Shown in pieces: positions 56,767 through 64,000 of a stretch of 64,000 nucleotides of DNA. The DNA is from Microbulbifer sp. MKSA007 (lineage in GTDB: Bacteria > Pseudomonadota > Gammaproteobacteria > Pseudomonadales > Cellvibrionaceae), in assembly GCA_032615215.1 (NCBI GenBank), contig CP128433.1, positions 2,749,501 to 2,813,500 on the forward strand, in the 5' to 3' direction. Under the pieces are notes generated by a model. It was not told where the DNA came from and ran no database searches. It saw only the letters and a list, made by a program, of their open reading frames with translations. The number at the start of each line of letters is the position of its first letter. Position 1 is the first letter of the stretch. Position numbers and translations under genes: made by a program.

Positions 56767-57112
56767 CCTAAAATAAATGCAATAGTTAAAGCACTTGAAG
56801 GTTACAAATACTCAAACCTCTACTTCTTGGCATGAATATTACATCGCCACCTAGACTGGATTCAAATTCCATTGGCGGCTCTTATATCTCGCTAAGGCGG
56901 TGCCAAGAGGCTTGAAAAGCGAGCAAATTAAAAGATACGGGGCCCTATGCATGGTTAATTGATTCAACTGGGCAAGCGAAAAGTCAAGCTCAAGCATTAT
57001 CCAACACTTAATTAATACTTATTTACAATTATATACATATCAAGCGTTGTCTAAGCTAGTAAGGATTGATATTAATCGATCTATCAGTTGTCTGATTATG
57101 GAATAAAAATAG

Positions 57113-57847
57113 ATGAAGCTAAAAAAACTAAGGTTCAACAGTAATGACTTAGCGAAAGTTTCAGGCTATCTATTTTTTATTCAGTTCATATTGTTTGTTG
57201 GGTTCATTATTTTACTACCAAACAATATACAGTTCTTTAAGCCCAGCTCTACAATTCAAATGGGCGATTTTTTGATCGCGCTTGGCCAAACCCCAAATGA
57301 ATTTATTATCCTGAAATTGATTTTACTCGCATTAAGGACCTGTTATGCCCTTTCGTTTGTATTTATTGCAGTCCTATTTTGGGAGAATAGTAAAGTTGCT
57401 TCAGCGGCATTGATTTCATTCACCCTGGTCTCCGTAGCTATTATCAATATTGCCCAGCTCTTGGGATTAGCACTTATACCAATAGCTAATGATTATACAA
57501 GCTCCTTGGCACTAGGCGATAATATCAGGACGATCTCATTAGAAACGTCAGCTTTCGGAATTTATGTAGCTCAAGAATTATTGGATACGTTCGTAAATAC
57601 GGTGACTTTTAACGGTATATTTGTATGTCTATTCGCAATCTCCTGTTACAAAGTAGAGTTAAAATATACCAAATGGCTTATCCCTATTATGATGATCCTC
57701 CCATATAACAGGTTCTTTGATTTACCTGCTGTATTGAGCTTAGTCTCAGGGTTGCTCAATGTCATTGTTACAGCAATTTACTTTCTATTGATGGGGTTTT
57801 TCTTATTAAAAATGAGCTCACCAGAAACCTCCAAATCAACTGTTTAA
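57113..57847 (+). CDS. Multi-pass membrane protein (DUF4386-like)
   Basis: 244 residues with about seven membrane segments; pattern resembles DUF4386 proteins (YLFFIQFILFVGF near the start, internal LISFTLVSVAIINIAQLLGLA). Low GC. No function can be named. The gap to the IS481 end (56836-57112) shows no gene. Confidence 0.6.
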   Translation: MKLKKLRFNSNDLAKVSGYLFFIQFILFVGFIILLPNNIQFFKPSSTIQMGDFLIALGQTPNEFIILKLILLALRTCYALSFVFIAVLFWENSKVASAALISFTLVSVAIINIAQLLGLALIPIANDYTSSLALGDNIRTISLETSAFGIYVAQELLDTFVNTVTFNGIFVCLFAISCYKVELKYTKWLIPIMMILPYNRFFDLPAVLSLVSGLLNVIVTAIYFLLMGFFLLKMSSPETSKSTV

Positions 57848-58084
57848 GTAAAATAGAGTTTAATCTGCTCAGATTGTTTGAATTGCGAGTAGCCAAAAGT
57901 ACATTTTCTGTCAGTTTAGCCTGAATAGAGCACATGATACTGCCCCTCTACCTGTGCAATGGTCAAATTGAGTGCCGTACAATCATTGTTGCCAGGTTGT
58001 TAGGCAGAGTCGAACTCACAAAAACTTGAGCCTCAAGCAGTACATGAGAGATCTATCACGATGGATGATCTAATGCCTGTATCC

Positions 58085-58675
58085 CTACTGCTTGGTATGG
58101 GTTTCATTGAAAATTGATTCCCAATCCTGATCAAAGGTCTCGGGTATCGATGAGGATGACCTCCGAAAGAACAGAACCCCAACGTGAGCTTCATGACCCT
58201 GCCCGGCAGAATGATCAGCTGTAACCTCTTCAATAAAGCCGCGCATGGTGCCACTGCCATCTAAGGTCAAATTTGTAACGCTCTCATCGGAAACATCAAC
58301 AGCTACCAACTGGATTCTATTGCCACTCTTTATGTAGGCAAAGATACCGATATCCTTGGCAATAGTGGCCTCATTCACCGTCTCTTCAACCGCAGTCAGC
58401 TGGTGTTTAACATTCGGTTTCTTCGTTACCTCAAGATAACGGCCGCCACCGCCTACACCTGTTTGCTTGAGAACCTTAAAGGTCCGGCAAATTTGCCCCT
58501 TCTCCAAAGTAAAGGCGTCCGGGCTGTGCTCATAGAAAATAAACGACTCTCCTTCAACCGCACACCACACCCCCTCCAGGGAATCTTTGGCTTCCGGCTG
58601 AGCATTGGCATGCATGTTCACAAGAGTCATAAGTCCTGATACGAGCAAAAGTAATAGGTGATTTTTTATTTTCAT
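58085..58675 (-). CDS. Exported protein of unknown function
   Basis: 196 residues from ATG 58675, preceded by GGAAG. Signal peptide ends near ANAQ (about 25). The mature part has two cysteines (GVWCAVE, GQICRTF) and no known domain. Alone on its strand. Confidence 0.65.
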   Translation of the reverse strand: MKIKNHLLLLLVSGLMTLVNMHANAQPEAKDSLEGVWCAVEGESFIFYEHSPDAFTLEKGQICRTFKVLKQTGVGGGGRYLEVTKKPNVKHQLTAVEETVNEATIAKDIGIFAYIKSGNRIQLVAVDVSDESVTNLTLDGSGTMRGFIEEVTADHSAGQGHEAHVGVLFFRRSSSSIPETFDQDWESIFNETHTKQ

Positions 58676-58883
58676 GGAGACTTCCAAGGTGGTTATCAGT
58701 CAAATATAGGTGCAGCTTTATGGTTAGTTAATCTCTGAGCAAGCTGATTCACGCCAAAAGTAACGAGCTCTATGGATCTATAGTCCTCAAGTTGACCTCG
58801 GGCGAATAAGTCAAAACGATCCTCTTTGAAATCACGGGATTAGAACTCGGGCTATTATCTAAATTGTGGCAAGGAGGCCTTAA

Positions 58884-59633
58884 ATGACGAAGCTAAATCA
58901 GAAGCAAATTGAAGACTGCAAGTCTAGCAAGTCGGACTTCTCCGACCTCAAGGCGCTATTCCTCAACTGCACTCTAAAGCCTACGCCTGAACTCTCCCAT
59001 ACAGACGGTCTAATTCGCATATCCAGGGAAATCATGGAGCGCAACAAAGTCTCAGTTGAGGTTTTACGCCCTGTTGATCACGACATCGCTTTTGGTGTTT
59101 ACCCGGATATGACGGAGCATGGCTGGGACACTGATGAGTGGCCACTGCTCTATCGCCGGGTTGAAGACGCAGATATCCTGGTTATTACCACGCCGATCTG
59201 GTTGGGAGAGAAATCCTCTGTCTGCACCCAAACTATAGAAAGGCTCTATGCGAACTCAGCTGACCTGAACTCTAAAGGCCAGTACGCATACTACGGCCGG
59301 GTGGGCGGCTGCCTTATCACCGGCAATGAAGATGGCGCAAAGCACTGCGCCATGAATATTCTCTACTCTCTACAACACCTTGGCTATGTTATCCCTCCCC
59401 AGGCAGATGCGGCATGGGTGGGAGAAGCTGGCCCTGGCCCCTCGTATCTTGATCCCGGTTCCGGTGGTCCGCAAAACGACTTTACCAATCGCAACACCAC
59501 CTTTATGACCTGGAACCTGATGCATATGGCGCGAATGATAAAAGATGCTGGGGGCATTCCCGCCCACGGCAATCAGCGCTCTGCCTGGGATGCCGGCTGT
59601 AAGCCCGACTTTCCTAACCCTGATTATCGATAG
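58884..59633 (+). CDS. Flavodoxin-like NAD(P)H-dependent FMN reductase
   Basis: 249 residues, AGGAGG upstream. KALFLNCTLKPTPELSHTDGL and DADILVITTPIWLGEKSSV match the FMN-binding flavodoxin-like fold. Probably a quinone or FMN reductase. No clear operon partners. Confidence 0.8.
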   Translation: MTKLNQKQIEDCKSSKSDFSDLKALFLNCTLKPTPELSHTDGLIRISREIMERNKVSVEVLRPVDHDIAFGVYPDMTEHGWDTDEWPLLYRRVEDADILVITTPIWLGEKSSVCTQTIERLYANSADLNSKGQYAYYGRVGGCLITGNEDGAKHCAMNILYSLQHLGYVIPPQADAAWVGEAGPGPSYLDPGSGGPQNDFTNRNTTFMTWNLMHMARMIKDAGGIPAHGNQRSAWDAGCKPDFPNPDYR

Positions 59634-59873
59634 AAACATCCTGCATTTTTACATTTATAGAGCTAAGCAGCCTAAAGTTGTTGCTGCTTGGCCAAGTCTA
59701 TCCGTATTTACAAAATCCTATTTACAAGATGTAGTACCAGGGATAAATTCCCGCCTTCTTTGCTCCCATTAACACCCACCTGCCCGGCATAGCACTCCTT
59801 TCTCCATAAAGGGATGCTAGGCGTTGCCATATGAATTGGTGGTCCAGTAATTTCTGTGAGGTCCCTTTCCCGA

Positions 59874-60719
59874 ATGAAACCAGAGTTCTTAGCGCATATC
59901 CTGGATAGCAAATTATTTATCACCATATGCCTGATCTCAGTAGTGATGTTATTACGTGGCCTGCTCACGCTAGTAATAGCACGAAGTAGTTGGCAAAAAG
60001 CGGATAAGCGCCGCCGTATCAATACCGTACATAACCTTGGCAACTTGTTATTGGTAGTTGGCCTGATAGCAATTTGGGTAAGCGAACTCCGGGACTTTGC
60101 CCTATCCATTGCCGCTTTCTCTGTGGCAATTGTATTGGCACTGAGAGAGGGTGTGCAGTGCCTCGTTGGAGGCTTGTATCAGGCAAACATGCGCTCGTTT
60201 ACTGTGGGAGACTGGATTAAAGTCGGCAATCAATTTGGTGAAGTCACCGATAGTGACTGGCTAAGTACCACCCTTTTGGAGATCGATCCGCACGGTTTGG
60301 GCAATGGCTATACAGGAACAACTCTGTACATCCCAAACAATGCCTTTTTTACCCAACCGGTAAAGAACCTGAACTTTATGCGCCGGTATATTGAGCATAC
60401 CTTTTCGATTACCCGTGAAAGCAAAGGAATGAATCCATTTGAAGCCAAGAAGTTTATCGCTGAGCGACTTAAAGAACACTGCGAGTCCTTCCGTGAAGTT
60501 GCCGAACGCTACTGCAACCTGATCGAGAATCGCATGGGCGTTGAGCTATCAGGACCTGATGCCAAAGTCTGCATTACGACTAATGAACTCGGCCACGATG
60601 TAACCACGGTAACCGTTTTTTGCCCCAGAGAGGAAGCCACCAATATCGAACAGCTGGTGACTGAAGACTTCTATAACTTTTGGTTCGAGAAGACCAAGGA
60701 CGTGGAGTCTAAAGCTTAA
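59874..60719 (+). CDS. MscS-family mechanosensitive channel-like protein
   Basis: 281 residues from ATG 59874 (GTG 59856 possible). Membrane segments about 10-30, 50-70 and 80-100; IAAFSVAIVLALREGVQCLVGG is the pore-lining region and beta domain follows (FTVGDWIKVG). Releases solutes on hypo-osmotic shock, which suits a salt-adapted bacterium. Confidence 0.82.
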   Translation: MKPEFLAHILDSKLFITICLISVVMLLRGLLTLVIARSSWQKADKRRRINTVHNLGNLLLVVGLIAIWVSELRDFALSIAAFSVAIVLALREGVQCLVGGLYQANMRSFTVGDWIKVGNQFGEVTDSDWLSTTLLEIDPHGLGNGYTGTTLYIPNNAFFTQPVKNLNFMRRYIEHTFSITRESKGMNPFEAKKFIAERLKEHCESFREVAERYCNLIENRMGVELSGPDAKVCITTNELGHDVTTVTVFCPREEATNIEQLVTEDFYNFWFEKTKDVESKA

Positions 60720-60750
60720 CGCAGTCGTATTAAAGGGTATCCGCGATTGA

Positions 60751-60781
60751 AGCCGCTAGCAGTTCTGCATTGCTAGCGGCT
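60751..60781. terminator. Bidirectional terminator between MscS and protease genes
   Basis: AGCCGCTAGCA/TGCTAGCGGCT, 11-bp stem, 9-base loop, between convergent genes. Confidence 0.65.
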
Positions 60782-60798
60782 ATTGTATGAATTTGCCG

Positions 60799-62000
60799 CT
60801 AACTTTCCCCATCGACCCGGAAGTTGGTAACCTCCCAGGCGCGCTCACGGATAACCCGCGCATTATCCTCTAGGTTGGAGGTGCCTGTAGGGTCTCCATC
60901 TATTGTGATATCCGGGTTGGACCACTGCTGAATTCTGGGGCCACCTCGATCCGACGGGCAATTGTAGGCCATCACACTCCTCCAAGTTGAAGGGGTGGAA
61001 TTGCAGTAGCCGTGGCCATATTCAAACGGCTCCATATTCGAATCACTGTAGATAATATGTCGGGCTCCCAGCAGGTGGCCAATTTCATGGGCAAAGCTGA
61101 AGTACCCCGTTGCACACCCTTCCCTTGCGAAAGCAAAGGCTGTTGATTCCGATGCGTAGATCGTCTTAGCCAGTCCACATGATCCGCTGTACAAATCATT
61201 GCCGGTTAAAACAATCATTACATCTGCACTATACAAGTCTCTAAGTTCGTATAGTTCTTTAGTTTCTGGATATGCGTCATTCGAAAAGTACTCGCGGTCC
61301 ACATAGAAGCTACCGCTTTCTGCATAGCTGGTTCTATAAGCGTGAACAATTTCTACCGAGGTATTGACTTCACTATTGGCAAATGAAACATTGGTTTCCT
61401 CTTCCAATAAATCCATGTAGGCGGGTACATCACCGGCGTCTGCCTCAAAGGCATCGGTATAAGCAACTATAACGGTTATTTTTCCACCAGAGTCAGTAGT
61501 CGCAATTCCTGAGGTTGTGTTTAGCGCGCCAACCTTGGAAGTAAAATCCATCTCTTCGAAGTAGTTACTATCATGGTCGACAAGTGAATTGTCTGGAACC
61601 TCAGCGATTGTAACCGCACCTTTTCCGGCAGGTCTCACTTTGTAGAGCCTACCTTCAGATTGTATTGAGCCAACAATTCTACCTTGTTCTCTGCTAAGGT
61701 GATAAACCCTTTTCCATCCTCAGAAAATGCAGATAGTGAAGCCCTATTTTTTGTTGAGCGAATATTTTGCAAGGTAAACCGTTGCTTGCCGAGCTCACTG
61801 GGAACCTCAAGGGTACTACCGGGCTTCAAGCTAAAAATCTTATTATTTAAACTTTTTTTAGTTTTATGTGAGATTAGATTTGATCTACTTTCACTCATGG
61901 AAGACTCAAAAACAACATGCACATTTTCTTCTGAATGAGCGCCAAATATAGAAAATAGCAACACGAAAGGCGCAAGAATTTTAAAGCTTTTCACAGACAT
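60799..62000 (-). pseudogene. Secreted metzincin zinc protease, frameshifted
   Basis: Signal peptide from ATG 62000 (ending near GAHS). A propeptide-like region follows, then a frame break at about 61682 where one extra base restores NKGRIVGSIQSEGRLYKVRP. The catalytic part holds AHEIGHLLGARH (zinc histidines) and a downstream methionine turn (SVMAYN). Similar to reprolysin-like proteases. The catalytic half alone is an open frame 60799-61638. Either inactive or a base-count error. Confidence 0.75.
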
Positions 62001-62265
62001 ACTCCCTGTATCTGCTTCTCGGAAAATCAATTTAGAAAGATTCGCACTAAAGATAAAAATAAATCTGTTAATGCAGTCTTTAAAAGACTGAATAGAAATA
62101 TTTATTGAAATCCACAGTGCGCGGCTACTCTATATGATTTTTAACTAAAAGAATATTCTTACGCCTACCATTAATTTAGCTTCGCAAATTTTTGACAAGT
62201 TACTATCTGAAGAGCAGATAACTTTTTGGAAAATTAAATTCAAATGAAAGCTAAATCACAATCCT

Positions 62266-63156
62266 TTAAATGGAAACTGAAAATATTTCACTTAACCACT
62301 CAATAAATGCTCTAACCCTGGGAGATAAAAAGCGATTCTGGGTGAACACAACCGATACCGGCTCGCTGGGCGGGCGAAAATTGGGCAATATTTCAACTAA
62401 ATTTCCAGCATCCAACTCTTTTTCTACATGAAACTTTGGAAACTGAGCTAATCCGAGCCCCCGCTTAACGCCATCCAAGTAACTCTCTGTCCCAATTACC
62501 GTCAATTGCGCCGGAACTTGCAACGTCTCTATCCTATCGCCAAGACAAAAAGAGAGCGGAGTAGACTTGCCAGTCGTTATAGAGCGAAGCGCTACAACAC
62601 GGTGACCATTCAGTTGTTCCAAAGAGCTTGGGTGGCCGTAGTGTTCCAGGTATTGCGGCGATGCGCATGTAAGCCGTTCCAGCATGGTTAAACGCCTGGC
62701 AATCAGCTCACTATCTGCCAAGTGTCCATAGCGAATAGCACAGTCGACCCCTTCTTGGACTAAGTCCACCCATCGATCCCCCTCACTCATTACCAAAGAA
62801 ATGTCAGGATACTGGGCAAGAAATTGGGGGAGTTGCGGCATAACAAAATGACGGGCAATAGTCCCTTGTACATCTACCCTCACCTCACCGCCTGGCAATA
62901 AACCTGTAAATGCCCCTTCTGCTTCCTCTACGTCCGCAAGTATTGAAATACAGCGCTGATAATACAGTTCCCCATCCAGTGTTGCCCTGACCTTGCGAGT
63001 CGATCGCTGCAACAACCTGACTCCCAGCCGTTTCTCTAGCCGGTTGATGACCTGAGTCGATGTCGACCTCGGAACCCCAAGGTCGGTAGAAGCGGCTGTA
63101 AAACTGCCCCGCTCCACAATCCGCACGTACAAGCGCATCGCATCCAGCTTATCCAT
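62266..63156 (-). CDS. LysR-family regulator (CrgA-like)
   Basis: 296 residues. Winged helix: FTAASTDLGVPRSTSTQVINR; substrate domain with DCAIRYGHL. Divergent from an SDR gene 140 bases away and probably its regulator. Confidence 0.88.
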   Translation of the reverse strand: MDKLDAMRLYVRIVERGSFTAASTDLGVPRSTSTQVINRLEKRLGVRLLQRSTRKVRATLDGELYYQRCISILADVEEAEGAFTGLLPGGEVRVDVQGTIARHFVMPQLPQFLAQYPDISLVMSEGDRWVDLVQEGVDCAIRYGHLADSELIARRLTMLERLTCASPQYLEHYGHPSSLEQLNGHRVVALRSITTGKSTPLSFCLGDRIETLQVPAQLTVIGTESYLDGVKRGLGLAQFPKFHVEKELDAGNLVEILPNFRPPSEPVSVVFTQNRFLSPRVRAFIEWLSEIFSVSI

Positions 63157-63295
63157 ATCGCCCTATTGTTTGGTTATTTGGAACAATAGGTTCTATTTTA
63201 GCCGGATTATCTACATGAATAACACGAATAGTATGGAAATACAGCCAAATCAGGGAGCTGCAAGGGCGGCTCCAGTAATCACTACGGAGATCATT

Positions 63296-64000
63296 ATGGA
63301 GAAAGTGGCACTGGTAACAGGAGCTTCCCGTGGCATAGGCGCGGCGATCGCCTCTCGCCTGGCAAAGGATGGCTTTACCATTCTGGTGAACTTTGAAAGT
63401 AATATTTCAGCTGCCGAAAAGTTGGTAAACCGCATTGAAACCGAGGGTGGCAAGGCGGTTACTGCCCAAGCCGATATCAGTGATCAACAGGCGGTTTCAC
63501 GCCTATTCAACTCGGCAGAAGTCACCTTTGGCGGAATCAATACTGTCATCAATAATGCGGGCATTATGAAACTAGCCCCTCTGGCAGAATGTGAAGAAGA
63601 TGATTTCGATCGTCAGGTAGCTGTAAATCTTAAGGGCACCTTCAATGTCATGCGTGAAGCCACCGCAAGGCTTCAAGAAGGTGGCCGGATTGTCAACTTA
63701 TCCTCGAGTGTCGTCGATTTGTGTATGCCGAATTACAGCGTATATGCGGCGACCAAGGCAGCTGTTGAAGCTCTGACCCAGGTAGTCGCCAAGGAAATGC
63801 GGGGGAGAGATATCACTGTGAATGCCGTCGCCCCAGGACCTACGGCTACCGAGCTCTTCCTATCCGGAAAGACTGATGAAATGGTGGGAACTCTTGCCAA
63901 AATGTCGCCACTTGAGCGATTGGGAAGGCCTGAAGATATTGCGAATACCGTTGCCTTTTTAGTCAGTGAGCAAGGTGGCTGGATCAACGGCCAAGTTATA
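63296..64000 (+). CDS. Short-chain dehydrogenase/reductase, cut by the window edge
   Basis: At least 235 residues from ATG 63296 (GGAG upstream; in-frame ATG 63215 possible). NAD(P) loop VTGASRGIGAAIASRLA, NNAG, catalytic serine and YAATK (Y-x3-K), then PGPTATELF. No stop before the window end; only the last few residues are missing. FabG-like, substrate unknown. Confidence 0.9.
   Translation, partial: MEKVALVTGASRGIGAAIASRLAKDGFTILVNFESNISAAEKLVNRIETEGGKAVTAQADISDQQAVSRLFNSAEVTFGGINTVINNAGIMKLAPLAECEEDDFDRQVAVNLKGTFNVMREATARLQEGGRIVNLSSSVVDLCMPNYSVYAATKAAVEALTQVVAKEMRGRDITVNAVAPGPTATELFLSGKTDEMVGTLAKMSPLERLGRPEDIANTVAFLVSEQGGWINGQVI

Larger units (their letters stand above)
54267..56835 (+). 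pseudogene. Small frame interrupted by both the IS3 and IS481 elements
   Basis: Deleting both elements and one copy of each target repeat joins 54267-54293, 55552-55564 and 56774-56835 into 34 in-frame codons: M-T-Y-A-L-L-A-I-G, then L-Y-P-K, then INAIVKALEGYKYSNLYFLA and a stop. It begins three bases after the recombinase stop. It may be a tiny gene or the tail of a lost one; distant likeness to sugar-binding regulator ends is too weak to name. Confidence 0.4.

Noticed and set aside
1..64000. CRISPR arrays, tRNA or rRNA genes
   Set aside because: No regularly spaced repeats and no recognisable RNA gene were seen on either strand.

Overview
The window reads as chromosomal DNA of a marine, salt-adapted gammaproteobacterium. 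A Microbulbifer-like or related Cellvibrionales organism fits best. This is inferred from the gene families present (ectoine/hydroxyectoine and choline-betaine genes, two BCCT carriers, CLCA_X and TorF-type proteins, several LysR regulators); there is no rRNA or marker-gene proof. No tRNA, rRNA or CRISPR array was seen.

Layout. 1-2.0 kb: end of an anaerobic ribonucleotide reductase operon (nrdD, a separate glycyl-radical mini-gene, nrdG). 2.2-10.9 kb: AT-rich accessory zone with a 1615-residue Sec-exported Rhs/YD-repeat protein ending in an M15 peptidase-like domain, a cognate exported partner, an Rhs fragment and transposase relics. 10.9-16 kb: aldehyde dehydrogenase, a truncated NmrA-like gene, and a three-gene CoA-transferase / CitE-like lyase / MaoC hydratase operon resembling itaconate degradation. 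16-25.6 kb: LysR with divergent stress genes, CLCA_X protein, a two-component system followed by a TonB receptor and a PepSY protein, and a CAT-like acetyltransferase. 26-31.7 kb: an IS5-family element sitting in a carboxymuconolactone decarboxylase gene, a VOC/LysR chimeric pseudogene, MipA/OmpV, a broken histidine kinase with its intact regulator, and a cold-shock protein.

33.1-51.7 kb is an osmoprotection block: ectR divergent from ectABCD-ask plus a TPR protein and an SSS symporter, then betBA behind a structured leader, a BCCT-like carrier, a TorF porin, and two paralogous BCCT carriers flanking an M15 lipoprotein. Together these would make, import and refine compatible solutes. 52-56.8 kb holds a divergent coiled-coil DNA-binding protein and tyrosine recombinase with two inverted repeats between them. 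This matches the TnpT/TnpS/rst cointegrate-resolution layout of Tn4651-type transposons, but no transposase is visible. It is followed by two intact IS elements (IS3 and IS481 families) with clear target duplications. 57-64 kb: membrane protein, secreted protein, FMN reductase, MscS channel, a frameshifted metzincin protease, and LysR with a divergent SDR that runs off the end.

Seven reading-frame breaks (ectC, one histidine kinase three times, a VOC gene twice, one protease) can each be repaired by a single base in a short homopolymer. They may be real decay or consensus error, and the ectoine-synthase break is the one that matters most for physiology.
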